Below are positions 51,937 through 61,693 of a stretch of DNA of 64,000 nucleotides, piece after piece (the stretch's first letter is position 1; each line of letters starts with the position of its first letter). A program made the translations under genes and the position numbers. The notes under the pieces are model-generated. The model searched no databases and was not told the origin of the DNA. It saw nothing but the letters and a program-made list of their open reading frames with translations. Origin of the DNA: Citreicella sp. C3M06 (lineage in GTDB: Bacteria; Pseudomonadota; Alphaproteobacteria; Rhodobacterales; Rhodobacteraceae); assembly GCF_018860705.1 (NCBI RefSeq), contig NZ_JAHKQA010000090.1:1-64000 (forward strand). The letters run 5' to 3'.

Positions 51937-52992
51937 TCAAAGGTTTTCTTCGACGATGCGCCAAGCGTTTTCGGCCCGCACCCGCGCCAGATGCCCCAGC
52001 TTGAGCGCCTTTTGCGACGAGGCGTTGCCGTCAAGCCCGCGCTTATAGACGCCCTGAATGATCGCGGCGCTGCGAAAGAAAGAAAACACTACGAAAAACA
52101 AGTGGTTGTCGACAGACTCTCGGCCCGAATAGCGGCAGTAAAGGTCAAGGAATTCCGCCTCGGTCGGGATGCCCAAGCTTTGAAAATCCAGCCCCTTGAA
52201 CTGCCCGGTGGGCAAGTTGTCGGCGTGGTAATTGGCGCAGACATAGCCCAGATCGGCCAACGGGTGACCAAGAGTGCACAGCTCCCAGTCGAGCAGCGCG
52301 ATCACCTCAGGAGAGCCCGCCGCCACGATGGCATTGCCGGGGCGGAAGTCACCGTGCACGATGGCCGCCTGGTCATCCTCTGGCAGGTTGGCGGGCAGCC
52401 AGTCCATCAGCTTGTTCATTGCGGTGATGGTCTCGGTTTCCGTCGCCTTGTACTGCTTGCTCCAACGCGCCACTTGACGCGACAGATAGCCCTGAGGTCG
52501 GCCGAAATCACCCAAGCCCACGGCCTCGGGGCGAACCGCATGCAGCGACGCCAATGCCTTGATGAAACTGTCGTAAAAGGCGCGCCGCTCTGGCGGTGTC
52601 AGCCCCGGCAGGCTGGGATCGTGAAACACCCGACCCTCGACCATTTCCATGACGTAGAAGTCGGTTCCGATCACCGAAGCATCGGTGCACAGGTGCAGCA
52701 TTTTCGGCACCGGAACCGGGGTGTCGCGCAGCGCGTGCATCACCCGGTATTCCCGGTCCACCGCGTGGGCCGACGGCAGAAGCGTTCCCGGCGGCTTCTT
52801 GCGCAGGACGTATCTGCGCCCCCCCGCGACCAGCTGATAGGTCGGGTTGCTTTGCCCGGCGTTGAACTGGCGCACCGTCAAGTCGCCGGAAAAGCCCGGC
52901 AAATGATCCGCCAGATAGGTTCGCAGAGCGTTTTCATCGAAACTGAGCGCCTCACTGACGTCGATCAGGGGCGGGCCGCCGTTCTCACTCAT
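51937..52992 (-). CDS. APH-fold phosphotransferase (ACAD10/11 kinase-domain / LvaA-like)
   Basis: This 351-aa kinase-fold protein has an N-terminal QFNAGQSNPTYQLVAGGRRYVLRKKPPGTLLPSAHAVDREY, the signature of ACAD10/11-type phosphotransferases. The catalytic loop is AIVHGDFRPGNAIV and the DFG-equivalent IALLDWELCTLGHPLADLGY. Relatives phosphorylate the hydroxyl of 4-hydroxyacyl-CoA (LvaA of Pseudomonas putida). It is the last gene of the acyl-CoA operon, 31 bp after the FadB/J-like gene. AAAGGA precedes the start. Assignment to 4-hydroxyacyl-CoA is inferred. Confidence 0.87.
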   Translation of the reverse strand: MSENGGPPLIDVSEALSFDENALRTYLADHLPGFSGDLTVRQFNAGQSNPTYQLVAGGRRYVLRKKPPGTLLPSAHAVDREYRVMHALRDTPVPVPKMLHLCTDASVIGTDFYVMEMVEGRVFHDPSLPGLTPPERRAFYDSFIKALASLHAVRPEAVGLGDFGRPQGYLSRQVARWSKQYKATETETITAMNKLMDWLPANLPEDDQAAIVHGDFRPGNAIVAAGSPEVIALLDWELCTLGHPLADLGYVCANYHADNLPTGQFKGLDFQSLGIPTEAEFLDLYCRYSGRESVDNHLFFVVFSFFRSAAIIQGVYKRGLDGNASSQKALKLGHLARVRAENAWRIVEENL

Positions 52993-53023
52993 GGGGTGGG
53001 TCCTTTTATGTTGTCCGTCCGGC

Positions 53024-55111
53024 TCATCCGTTCAGATCCGCAAAGCTGCGCCCGTCGCGCTGCATCTTGCGAAGCAGATCGGGCACCTGCCAGAAATGCG
53101 GGTCTTCGGCGGCGTAATCTTCGATGCGCCGGATCAGCTCTGCCGGGCCGATCAGATCGGCCTGATGCATCGGCCCGCCGCGATGGCGGGGAAAGCCGTA
53201 GCCGAACAGTTCGACCGCATCGATATCCACCGGACGCAGGGCGACGCCCTCTTCGAGCACCCGCACCGCTTCGGCGATCATCGCCGTCAGGCAGCGGGCG
53301 ACGATGGTTTCGCGGCTGAAGGCGCGCGGGGCGAGGCCCAGCGCCCGGCGTTCGGTCTCGACGATCGCCATTGCGCCGGGATGGGCGACGGGTTTTTTGC
53401 CGGCCTCGTAGAGGTAATAACCCTGTCCGGTCTTGCGCCCGAACCAGCCCTGATCGCAGATCAGATCGGCGACGCGGGAATAGCGCTCTTGCGGCGGGCG
53501 GGTGGCGGCCTTGCGATCGCGGGTGGCCCTCGCAATATCTAGCCCGGCCAGATCGTTGACGGCAAAGGGCCCCATGGCAAAGCCGAACTCCTCGAGCGCG
53601 GCGTCGATCCCGGCAAAATCGGCTCCGTCAAGCAGCAGGTAATCCGCGGCGCGGCGATACTGCGTCAGGATGCGGTTGCCGATGAAGCCGTCACTGTTCC
53701 CGGCCCGCACCGGCACCTTGCCAAGCTTGCGGGCGAGCGCAAAGGCCGACGCAACGCAGCTTGGCGCAGTCTTTTCGGCGACGACCACCTCGATCAGCCG
53801 CATGATATGGGCTGGCGAAAAGAAGTGCAGGCCGATCACGTCTTCGGGCCGGGCGGTGGCCGCAGCGATCTGGTTGACGTCAAGATACGAGGTATTGGTG
53901 GCAAGGATCGCGCCCGGCTTGCAGATCGCATCAAGCTTGGCAAACAGCCCGATCTTGGCCTCCATATTCTCGAAGATCGCCTCGATGACCAGATCGGCCT
54001 CGGCGGCAACATCCAGACTGTCGGTGCACCCCAGCCCGTCAAGCGCGGCCTTGTGCGACTCTGCGGTCAGTTTGCCGCGTTTCAGAGCACCTGCGAGGTT
54101 CTTTTCGATGCCGCTGCGGGCCTGAGCGACACGGGCGCTTTGCGCTTCGATCAGGTCGGTCTGATAGCCGCCGATCAGCAGGGAGGTGGCAATGCCCACC
54201 CCCATCGTGCCGCCACCGATCACGGCGATGCGCTGTATCGTGCGCGGGGTGGCGGATTTTTCCGGGATCTGACCAGTGGCCCGCTCGGCAAAGAAAGCGT
54301 GCACCAGCCCGGCGCGTTCGTCACCGGCCATCAGCTCCATGAACAGCGCGCGTTCACCCGCAAGCCCCTCGTCAATGGGCAGGGTCGCGGCGCAGACTGC
54401 CTCCAGTGCCTTCAAAGGCGCCATCAGCGCCGGGCGCTTGGCCTGCAGGCGGATGCGCGCAGCGTCTACAGCGGCCGGATCATCGGCAACCACTCGCGCG
54501 TCGGTCTGCCGGTGTGCCAGCGTTCCGGCCAGCACATCGCGGGCCGCTGCAATCCCGGCCCCGCGCGCAGGGCCATCGACCAGCCGATCGAGAATGCCAA
54601 GCGACAGCGCCTCGTCCGCCAGCACATCGCGCCCCGAGCAGATGATATCGATGGCGCTTGCCAGCCCGGTCAGCCGTGGCAGGCGCTGCGCGCCGCCAGC
54701 CCCCGGAAGCAGCCCCAGCTTCACCTCTGGCAAGGCGATCCGCAGCCCCGCCACACCGACCCGCAGATGCGTCGCCAGCGCCAGTTCCAGCGCGCCGCCA
54801 AAGGCAACGCCGTGCAGCGCAGCGATCACCGGCTTGTCGCTGTCGTTCAGCGCCTTGAGAACCTGTGGCAGGGTCGGTTGCACATCCGCCTTGCCAAAAT
54901 CCTTGATATCCGCGCCCGCCGAGAAAAACCGCCCCTCGCCGTAAAGCACGATGGCGCGGATCGCCGGATCTTGGCTCAGGGTCTGAAACGCGTCATGGAT
55001 GGCGCTGCGCAGCGCCAGCCCCACCGCGTTGACCGGTGGTTTGGCAAGGCAGATCAGACCGATCTCGCCCTCGGTTTCGATCCTTGCGATTGCCGTAACG
55101 TCGTCTTTCAT
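53024..55111 (-). CDS. Bifunctional enoyl-CoA hydratase / 3-hydroxyacyl-CoA dehydrogenase (FadJ/FadB-like)
   Basis: This 695-aa fusion has a crotonase domain (residues ~1-190): FFSAGADIKDFG and GVAFGGALELALATHL oxyanion loops and LGLLPGAGGAQRLPRL with the catalytic Glu region replaced by Pro-Gly. A Rossmann 3HCDH domain follows (IAVIGGGTMGVGIATSLL, residues ~290-470) and a C-terminal 3HCDH domain (NSDGFIGNRILTQYRRAADYL). It performs two beta-oxidation steps. The ATG at 55111 is chosen for the GGAGG 8 nt upstream; an earlier in-frame ATG overlaps the thiolase stop. Confidence 0.92.
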   Translation of the reverse strand: MKDDVTAIARIETEGEIGLICLAKPPVNAVGLALRSAIHDAFQTLSQDPAIRAIVLYGEGRFFSAGADIKDFGKADVQPTLPQVLKALNDSDKPVIAALHGVAFGGALELALATHLRVGVAGLRIALPEVKLGLLPGAGGAQRLPRLTGLASAIDIICSGRDVLADEALSLGILDRLVDGPARGAGIAAARDVLAGTLAHRQTDARVVADDPAAVDAARIRLQAKRPALMAPLKALEAVCAATLPIDEGLAGERALFMELMAGDERAGLVHAFFAERATGQIPEKSATPRTIQRIAVIGGGTMGVGIATSLLIGGYQTDLIEAQSARVAQARSGIEKNLAGALKRGKLTAESHKAALDGLGCTDSLDVAAEADLVIEAIFENMEAKIGLFAKLDAICKPGAILATNTSYLDVNQIAAATARPEDVIGLHFFSPAHIMRLIEVVVAEKTAPSCVASAFALARKLGKVPVRAGNSDGFIGNRILTQYRRAADYLLLDGADFAGIDAALEEFGFAMGPFAVNDLAGLDIARATRDRKAATRPPQERYSRVADLICDQGWFGRKTGQGYYLYEAGKKPVAHPGAMAIVETERRALGLAPRAFSRETIVARCLTAMIAEAVRVLEEGVALRPVDIDAVELFGYGFPRHRGGPMHQADLIGPAELIRRIEDYAAEDPHFWQVPDLLRKMQRDGRSFADLNG

Positions 55112-55131
55112 CGCCTCAGCCTCCTCGCCCT

Positions 55132-56322
55132 TCATTGCAAACGCTCGATGATCACCGCGATGCCCTGTCCGAAGCCGATGCACATCGACAGGCAGCCATA
55201 GCGCCCACCACTGGCCTCGAGCTGGCGCAGCCCGGTCAGGATCAGCCGCGCACCGGATGCGCCCAGCGGATGACCGATGGCGATGGCGCCGCCATTCGGA
55301 TTCAGCCTCGCATCATCGGGCGCGATCTTCAGTGCGGCGCAGCAGGCGATGACCTGCGAGGCAAATGCTTCGTTGATTTCGATCACATCCATATCCGCAA
55401 GGCTCAGCCCCGCGCGGGTCAGCGCCTTGGGAATGGCATGGGCCGGGCCGATCCCCATCACCCGCGGCGCCACCCCGGACACCGCCCCGGCAAGGATGCG
55501 CCCGCGCGGTGCAAGCCCAAGACCCGCCCGCCCGATCAGCAGCGCACCGGCCCCATCGTTGATGCCCGAAGCATTGGCCGCCGTGACCACCCCCTTGGGA
55601 TCGAGCGGGCGCATCGCCGCCATCTTTTCAAGGGTCGTGTCGGGGCGCGGATGTTCGTCCTGCGAGACCCTCGTGACGGCCCCCTTGCGCCCGGCAATCG
55701 AGATCGGAGTTATCTCGCCGTCATAAAACCCGGCCTCGCGCGCGGTTTCATAGCGCCGCTGGCTGGCCTCGGCGAACAGATCGCAGGCCTCGCGCGACAG
55801 GCCGAAGTCAGCCGCCAGATTGTCGGCGGTCTGCGGCATGGACTCGCGGCCAAAGGCTTCCTGAAACTGAGGATTGGGAAAGGGCTTGCCGGCGGTCGCA
55901 TCGTGGATTTCGCTCTGGCGTGACCAGGCTGTCGCCGATTTTCCCATCACGAAGGGCGCACGGGTCATGCTTTCCACGCCGCCGGCGACGAACAGATCGC
56001 CCTCGCCCACCGACACCGCCCGAGCCACATCCAGCGCCGCCGCCATGCTGGACCCGCAAAGCCGGTTGACCGTCTGCGCGCCCACACCCTCGGGCAGCCC
56101 GGCAAGCAGGGCGGAAAACCGCGCGACATTGCGGCTGTCTTCGCCGGACTGGCAGACATTGCCCAGCACCACGTCTTCGATCTGATCGCCCGAGAGCTCT
56201 GTGCGAGCCATTAGCGCGGTGATGACCTGCGCCATCAGATCATCGGGGCGGATCGCGGCCAGCGCGCCGCCGTGGCGGCCAAAAGGGCTGCGCAGCCCGT
56301 CGTAGATATAGGCATCCAGCAT
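55132..56322 (-). CDS. Acetyl-CoA C-acyltransferase (thiolase)
   Basis: This 396-aa thiolase completes beta-oxidation by cleaving 3-ketoacyl-CoA. The acyl-accepting Cys89 is in VNRLCGSSMAAALDVA, the His in GGAIAIGHPLGASGAR, and the second Cys in SMCIGFGQGIAVIIE. The RSPFGRHGGALAAIRPDDL start resembles PcaF/FadA-type enzymes. It lies between the FadB/J-like and aldehyde dehydrogenase genes with short gaps. AAGGAAG precedes the ATG. Confidence 0.94.
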   Translation of the reverse strand: MLDAYIYDGLRSPFGRHGGALAAIRPDDLMAQVITALMARTELSGDQIEDVVLGNVCQSGEDSRNVARFSALLAGLPEGVGAQTVNRLCGSSMAAALDVARAVSVGEGDLFVAGGVESMTRAPFVMGKSATAWSRQSEIHDATAGKPFPNPQFQEAFGRESMPQTADNLAADFGLSREACDLFAEASQRRYETAREAGFYDGEITPISIAGRKGAVTRVSQDEHPRPDTTLEKMAAMRPLDPKGVVTAANASGINDGAGALLIGRAGLGLAPRGRILAGAVSGVAPRVMGIGPAHAIPKALTRAGLSLADMDVIEINEAFASQVIACCAALKIAPDDARLNPNGGAIAIGHPLGASGARLILTGLRQLEASGGRYGCLSMCIGFGQGIAVIIERLQ

Positions 56323-56346
56323 GGTGTCTTCCTTTTCCTGTCCGGC

Positions 56347-57807
56347 TCAGTCGGTGGTGAACCGGCCTGCGTCGGCCATTGCGTCGATCGACGGCATCAC
56401 CTTGACCTCGAGATATTCCTCGAGCCCGAAAGCCCCGCCCTCACGCCCGTTTCCGGAGTGTTTGTACCCCCCGAAGGGCGAGCCATAGCTGGCACCCTGC
56501 CCGTTGATCGCCACTACCCCGGCGCGCAGCTGTCGGGCGACGCGCCGCGCCCGCCCGGCGCTGCCGGTCTGCACGTAGGCAGCAAGGCCGTAATCGCTGT
56601 CATTGGCGATGCGGATTGCGTCTTCTTCGGTGTCGAACGGGATGATGCACAGCACCGGGCCAAAGATCTCTTCGCGGGCGATGCGCATGTCATTGCTGAC
56701 ATCGGCAAAGATCGTCGGCCTTACGAACCAGCCCTTGTCAAAGCCGTCGGGCCGCCCCGGCCCACCGGCCAGAAGCCGCGCGCCCTCGTCAAGGCCCAGC
56801 TGGATCATCGCCTGAACCCGCTCGAACTGCATCTTGTCAAACAGCGGGCCGATATGGCCGCCCTCTTTGGCGGGATCGTCGACGGCCTGCGCCTCTGCTG
56901 CCTTGCGCGCAAGGTCGAGCACCGCGTCATAGCAGCTGCGTTCGACCAGCATCCGGGTCGGGGCGTTGCAGCCCTGCCCGGTGTTGAGAAAGCAGCGCTG
57001 CACCGAGGCGGCCACGCAGGTTTCCAGATCGGCATCAGCAAAGACCAGGTTGGCCGATTTGCCGCCCAGTTCCAGCGCCACGCGTTTGACTGTTTCGGCG
57101 CTGTCGCGCGACACCATCGCCCCGGCGCGGGTCGAGCCGGTAAAGGACATCATCGCCACATCCGGGTGGCGCGACATGGCGCTGCCCACGCCGGGGCCAT
57201 CCCCGAACACAAGGTTGAACACGCCCGCAGGCAGGCCCGCCTCATGCACGCATTGCGCAAAGATCGCCGCAGACAACGGCGTGTGTTCCGAGGGTTTGAG
57301 CACGCAGGTCGCACCCACCGCAAGCGCTGGCATGACCTTTTGCGCGATCTGGTTGATCGGCCAGTTCCACGGCGTGATCAGACCGCAAACCCCGATGGGG
57401 TCCTTTCGGATGATGTCACCGTTCGGCAGGCTGTATTCTTCGGAATGGGCCTCGAGCGCGGCGATATAAGCCGCGGCGTGGCGCGGACCGCAGCCGGCCT
57501 GCGCGTTGCGCGCAAGGGTGATGGGGGCGCCCATCTCGGCGCTGATGGCGTCGCCCATATCATTGATGCGCGCCTCAAGCGCCGCCTGCAGCGCCCGCAG
57601 ATAGCCCAGCCGCTCGGATTTGGTCGTGCGCGAATAGCTTTCAAAGGCCCGGGCAGCGGCGGCGACGGCGCGATCCACATCCGCCGCCGTGCCAAGGGTG
57701 ACGGTGCCGATCTGCGCCTCGCTCGCCGGGTTCAGGATGGGGAAATCCCGCCCGCCCTGCCCGCTGGTCCAGACGCCGTCGATGTAATGCTTGTTGAGTA
57801 TGGTCAC
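56347..57807 (-). CDS. NAD(P)-dependent aldehyde dehydrogenase
   Basis: This 486-aa enzyme has the ALDH motifs PWNWPINQIAQKV, FTGSTRAGAMVSRD, Glu in ALELGGKSANLVFADAD and the catalytic Cys in NTGQGCNAPTRMLV. It converts an aldehyde to the free acid; the substrate is probably produced by the GMC oxidoreductase upstream in the operon (inference). The start appears to be GTG at 57805-57807, with GGAG 9 nt upstream, giving the family N-terminus TILNKHYIDGVWTSGQGG. Confidence 0.92.
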   Translation of the reverse strand: MTILNKHYIDGVWTSGQGGRDFPILNPASEAQIGTVTLGTAADVDRAVAAAARAFESYSRTTKSERLGYLRALQAALEARINDMGDAISAEMGAPITLARNAQAGCGPRHAAAYIAALEAHSEEYSLPNGDIIRKDPIGVCGLITPWNWPINQIAQKVMPALAVGATCVLKPSEHTPLSAAIFAQCVHEAGLPAGVFNLVFGDGPGVGSAMSRHPDVAMMSFTGSTRAGAMVSRDSAETVKRVALELGGKSANLVFADADLETCVAASVQRCFLNTGQGCNAPTRMLVERSCYDAVLDLARKAAEAQAVDDPAKEGGHIGPLFDKMQFERVQAMIQLGLDEGARLLAGGPGRPDGFDKGWFVRPTIFADVSNDMRIAREEIFGPVLCIIPFDTEEDAIRIANDSDYGLAAYVQTGSAGRARRVARQLRAGVVAINGQGASYGSPFGGYKHSGNGREGGAFGLEEYLEVKVMPSIDAMADAGRFTTD

Positions 57808-57832
57808 GTCGTTGCGCTCCGCTTCCTGTGGG

Positions 57833-58228
57833 TCACTTGTCGGCTGCGTCCAGCAGCCCGCGGTCTTCCAGCACCTTGCGGGCATGGCGGAAGCATTCCA
57901 GCGATTGCGGCACGCCGCAGTAGATGCCGATGATGTGGATGATCGAGCGGATCTCTTCTTTTGTGACGCCGTTGTTGATGGCGCCGTTGCAGTGGATTTC
58001 CCACTCGTGCATCTTGCCCAGCGCGGCCAGCATCACGAGGTTGAGCATCGAACGGGTCTTGTGATCGATGGTGTCATCGCCCCAGCCAAACCCCCAGCAC
58101 CACGCGGTCATCGCCTCTTGGAACGGGCGGGTGAACTCATCTGCGGCGGCAAGGTTGCGTTCGACATACTCTGCGCCGACAACCGCCTTGCGCTGCTTGA
58201 GACCGTGTTCAAAAAGATCGTTGTTCAT
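57833..58228 (-). CDS. Carboxymuconolactone decarboxylase-family protein
   Basis: This 131-aa AhpD-fold protein has MHEWEIHCNGAINNGVTKEEIRSIIHIIGIYCGVPQSLECFRHA. That matches the 4-carboxymuconolactone decarboxylase (PcaC) pattern, not the CxxC of AhpD peroxidases. PcaC converts 4-carboxymuconolactone to an enol-lactone. No protocatechuate genes are seen here, so it may act on another lactone in this operon. The presence of a lactone-type enzyme beside a CoA-transferase is notable. Confidence 0.9.
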   Translation of the reverse strand: MNNDLFEHGLKQRKAVVGAEYVERNLAAADEFTRPFQEAMTAWCWGFGWGDDTIDHKTRSMLNLVMLAALGKMHEWEIHCNGAINNGVTKEEIRSIIHIIGIYCGVPQSLECFRHARKVLEDRGLLDAADK

Positions 58229-58253
58229 CTTGTCATTTCCTTGGATTGGGGGG

Positions 58254-59426
58254 TCAGGCCACCACGCCTTGGGCATAAAGCGTATCGATCTGCTCGGCGG
58301 CATAGCCCAGCTCGGTCATGATCTGCCGGGTGTGCTGGCCGATGGTGGGGGATTGCGACAGCACCTCGCCCACGGTGAAATCGGGCAGACCGGGGATGTT
58401 GGGCACCGGCCAAGGATCGTCGCTGCCCGCCTGTTCCAGCCAGCTGAACACGCCGATTTCCTTGGCCTGAGGGTGGTGGACGAAATCGCGATAAGATTGC
58501 ACGACCTCGTTTTGCAGCCCCGCCTTGCTGAGCCGATCCGACAGCGCGGCGGCGTCCCATGTGGCGGTGATCCCGCGCACATAGTCGTTGAGGTAATCGA
58601 TATCGGCCAGCCGCCCCGCGATGGTGTGAAAGCGTTCTTCGGCCCAAAGCTCGGGCAGATTCATCAGATCGCAGAAGGTGGCGAATTCGCGGTCGCGCAC
58701 GATGTTGATCTGGATGTAGCCGTCCTTGGTTTTGAACGTGCCCGAGGGCGCGGTGGATGCCTTGCGCGCCCCGCCGCGAAACCCGCTGAGCAGACGCACG
58801 GCCTGAATGGCGGCGGCGCCTTCCATCAGGCTGATCTCGATCTTGCGGCCCCGGTTGTGATCGCGCCGCGCATAGAGCGCCCCGGCAAGCGATTGCGTGG
58901 CAAACAGCCCCGTCGCCATGTCGAAATAGCTGACCGGCGTGTGATGTGAGATCCCGTCAAGCCCGGTGTTCTCATCCACGAACCCGCTGAAGGCCTGCAA
59001 CATCGGGTCCATCGCCGGGCGGTCGCGCATCGGCCCCGACTGGCCATAGCCCGAGATCGACACATAGAGCAGCCCGGGATTCATCTCGGCCAGCCGCTCA
59101 TAGCCATAGCCGAGCCGCTCAGCCACGCCGGGGCGATAGCCTTCGATGAACACATCGGCCTGCGCGATCATCTTGTCGGTGATCTCCTTGGCCTCGGGTT
59201 GTTTGAGGTTCAGGCTGATGGCGCGTTTGCCCATGTTCGCGACAATGGAATAGGCGGTGTGATCGCCGTAGACCCCGCCGATCAGACGCGCCCAGTCACC
59301 CCCCGCCGGTTCGACCTTGACCACATCGGCCCCCTGCTGGGCCAGCAGCATAGCGCAATACGGCCCTGCCAATCCCTGAGACAGGTCAACGACCTTCAAC
59401 CCCTCGTATGGGCGCTCAAAGCTCAT
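58254..59426 (-). CDS. Class III (CaiB/BaiF) CoA-transferase
   Basis: This 390-aa family III transferase moves CoA between carboxylates. It starts YEGLKVVDLSQGLAGPYCAMLLAQQGADVVKVEPAGGDWAR. The catalytic Asp lies in PVSYFDMATGLFATQSLAGAL. It probably activates the operon's acid substrate to its CoA thioester, since no acyl-CoA synthetase is present in the operon. The ATG overlaps the preceding stop (ATGA). Confidence 0.93.
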   Translation of the reverse strand: MSFERPYEGLKVVDLSQGLAGPYCAMLLAQQGADVVKVEPAGGDWARLIGGVYGDHTAYSIVANMGKRAISLNLKQPEAKEITDKMIAQADVFIEGYRPGVAERLGYGYERLAEMNPGLLYVSISGYGQSGPMRDRPAMDPMLQAFSGFVDENTGLDGISHHTPVSYFDMATGLFATQSLAGALYARRDHNRGRKIEISLMEGAAAIQAVRLLSGFRGGARKASTAPSGTFKTKDGYIQINIVRDREFATFCDLMNLPELWAEERFHTIAGRLADIDYLNDYVRGITATWDAAALSDRLSKAGLQNEVVQSYRDFVHHPQAKEIGVFSWLEQAGSDDPWPVPNIPGLPDFTVGEVLSQSPTIGQHTRQIMTELGYAAEQIDTLYAQGVVA

Positions 59427-60295
59427 GATTTCCCCCTGTTTTCCAGAACTTCGAACACGCGGGTGAAATCGGATTGCGGCGGCAGGGTCTGTTCGACGAG
59501 GTTCCAGACCTCGGCCACCCGCTCGCCCATGAGGTTGGAGGTACCCGCCTCGCGCACGAATTCGTTGTAGAGCCGCACATCCTTGTTCAACAGCTCGGCA
59601 AAGAAGCCGGCATCATAGGTGCCGGGCAGCACGCGGTTGGGGAATTTATCCTCGATCGCGGTATTGTTGCCGGTCGAAACCTTCACCACGTCGATGATGG
59701 TTTTCATCTCGACCCCATGCGCCAGCCCGAACAGCACCGCCTCCGAGCTGGCCGCCATCGCGGTGGCCGACAGGAAGTTGTTCAGCAGCTTGACCGCCTG
59801 CCCCTGCCCCGGCGTGTCGCCGACGTGGAAGGTGTTCTTGGAAAACAGGTCAAGGATCGGCTGGTGGCGGTCCATTTCGGCGCGCGACCCGGACCAGATG
59901 ATGGTGATCGCCGCCTTGAGCGCGCCTTGCCGCCCGCCGCTGACCGGGGCGTCGATATAGGTCATGCCCGCGCCCTGAATGGTGGCGGCGGCCTGTTTGG
60001 CAGCGGCCGGGCCGATGGTGGACATATCGATGATGACCTTGCCCGCGACATCCGGCAGTGCGGCGATTTCGCCCGCAACCGCGTTGACGATCTTGCCATC
60101 GGGCAGCGACAGGAAAACCGTGTCCGCCCCCGCCACGACGGCGGCAAGGCTGTCGACCTCGGTGCCGCCCTTGGGGGCAAGGCCCGGCGTGCGGTCATGG
60201 CACAGAACGGGCGCATCGCCCTTGCAGATAAAGGCGCACATGGGTTCGCCCATCTGGCCCAACCCGACGAAACCGATGGTTTTGGGAGCAGTCAT
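59423..60295 (-). CDS. Beta-hydroxyacid dehydrogenase (3-hydroxyisobutyrate dehydrogenase family)
   Basis: This 290-aa protein has GFVGLGQMGEPMCAFICKG for NAD(P), IDAPVSGGRQGALKAAITII and the catalytic Lys in GQAVKLLNNFLSATAM. The family includes 3-hydroxyisobutyrate, tartronate-semialdehyde and 2-hydroxy-3-oxopropionate dehydrogenases. Its start is one base after the acyl-CoA dehydrogenase stop, and its stop overlaps the CoA-transferase start. Substrate unknown. Confidence 0.92.
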   Translation of the reverse strand: MTAPKTIGFVGLGQMGEPMCAFICKGDAPVLCHDRTPGLAPKGGTEVDSLAAVVAGADTVFLSLPDGKIVNAVAGEIAALPDVAGKVIIDMSTIGPAAAKQAAATIQGAGMTYIDAPVSGGRQGALKAAITIIWSGSRAEMDRHQPILDLFSKNTFHVGDTPGQGQAVKLLNNFLSATAMAASSEAVLFGLAHGVEMKTIIDVVKVSTGNNTAIEDKFPNRVLPGTYDAGFFAELLNKDVRLYNEFVREAGTSNLMGERVAEVWNLVEQTLPPQSDFTRVFEVLENRGKS

Positions 60296-60296
60296 G

Positions 60297-61535
60297 TTAC
60301 ACCTTCTTGTTTGTATATTTTTTCAGTTCAAGACGGGCGATCTGGTTCTGGTGAACCTCGTCCGGGCCATCGGCCAGACGGATCGCGCGGGCCCGGGCAT
60401 AGGCGTAGGACAGGCCGAAATCGTTCGACACGCCGGCGGCGCCATGGGCCTGGATCGCCCAGTCGATGACCTGCGCGGCCATGTTCGGGGCGACCACCTT
60501 GATCATGCCGATGTCCTTGCGGGCTTCCTTGTTGCCGACCTTGTCCATGCGGTCGGCGGCGTTCAGCGTCAGCAGCCGCGCCTGATCGATCAGGATGCGC
60601 GCATTGGCGATGCGCTCGCGCGTTACACCCTGATCCGACAGCGGCTTGCCAAAGGGATGCCGGTCGAGCACCCGTTTGCACATCTTTTCCAACGCGACCT
60701 CGGCCTGCCCGATCATGCGCATGCAATGGTGGATGCGCCCCGGCCCGAGGCGACCCTGCGCGATTTCAAATCCGCGCCCCTCGCCAAGCAGGATGTTGGA
60801 CACCGGCACGCGCACGTTGTCATAGATAATTTCGCCATGCCCGTGCGGCGCATCGGAAAAGCCGAACACCGGGATCATCCGCTTGATTGTCAGGCCGGGC
60901 GTGTCGCGCGGCACAAGGATCATGCTTTGCTGGCGATAGGGATCTGCGCCGTCGGGGTCGGACTTGCCCATCACGATGAACAGCTTGCAGCGGCTGTCGC
61001 CAGAGCCGGAGGTCCACCATTTGCGCCCGTTGATGACGTATTCGTCGCCGTCGCGGGTGATGGTCAGGCTGATGTTGCGCGCGTCCGATGATGCGACATC
61101 CGGCTCGGTCATGGAAAAGCACGAGCGGATTTCGCCCGCCAGCAGCGGCTCCATCCATTGCTTTTTCTGCTCTTCAGTGCCGAAACGTTCCAGCGTTTCC
61201 ATGTTGCCAGTGTCGGGCGCGGAACAGTTGAACACCTCGGCCGACCACGGCGCGCGACCCATGATTTCGCACAACGGCGCGTATTCGAGGTTGGTCAGCC
61301 CGCCGCCCTTGCGGCTTTCGGGCAGGAACAGGTTCCACAGACCCGCTTCGCGCGCCTTGGGCTTGAGCTCTTCGATGATCGGAACACCGCCCCAGTTTTC
61401 CCAATGCTCGACGCCATAGCCCATGTCTTGCAGCTGTTGGGCATAGAGTGGTTCGTTGGGGTAGATGTGCTCTTCCATGAAGGCATTCAGCCGCGCGCAC
61501 AGGTCTTTCACCTTTGGGCTTTGGTCGAAATCCAT
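60297..61535 (-). CDS. Acyl-CoA dehydrogenase of the ACAD10/11 (LvaC-like) type
   Basis: This 412-aa flavoprotein has the N-terminal [31 protein letters not shown]/substrate motifs are [37 protein letters not shown] and [34 protein letters not shown]. This start and the DVASSDA motif are those of ACAD10/11-type enzymes. LvaC relatives act on 4-phosphooxyacyl-CoA. In this operon the matching kinase domain is encoded separately at 51937-52992. Confidence 0.9.
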   Translation of the reverse strand: MDFDQSPKVKDLCARLNAFMEEHIYPNEPLYAQQLQDMGYGVEHWENWGGVPIIEELKPKAREAGLWNLFLPESRKGGGLTNLEYAPLCEIMGRAPWSAEVFNCSAPDTGNMETLERFGTEEQKKQWMEPLLAGEIRSCFSMTEPDVASSDARNISLTITRDGDEYVINGRKWWTSGSGDSRCKLFIVMGKSDPDGADPYRQQSMILVPRDTPGLTIKRMIPVFGFSDAPHGHGEIIYDNVRVPVSNILLGEGRGFEIAQGRLGPGRIHHCMRMIGQAEVALEKMCKRVLDRHPFGKPLSDQGVTRERIANARILIDQARLLTLNAADRMDKVGNKEARKDIGMIKVVAPNMAAQVIDWAIQAHGAAGVSNDFGLSYAYARARAIRLADGPDEVHQNQIARLELKKYTNKKV

Positions 61536-61693
61536 TGATATTGCTCCATTATTTTCTGGCGCGGGGCCATTTTACGGCCGCAGGAAGCCGCGGCCTGAAA
61601 CCGGCCGTTTCTCCCCGTTCTGCGGAGGTGTTCAGTGTTTGCGCCCTATATGGGCGATGCGACCCTAGTGGCCGACATGCCGTGTGACGCGCC
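61536..61693 (-). promoter_or_regulatory. 158-bp gap before the ACAD gene, possible internal promoter
   Basis: This is the only long gap in the operon. It contains an A/T-richer stretch next to the start (ATAATGGAGCAATATCA) and CGGCCGTTTC/GAAACCGGCCG-like inverted bases near 61590-61610. It may hold an internal promoter. No gene visible. Confidence 0.35.
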
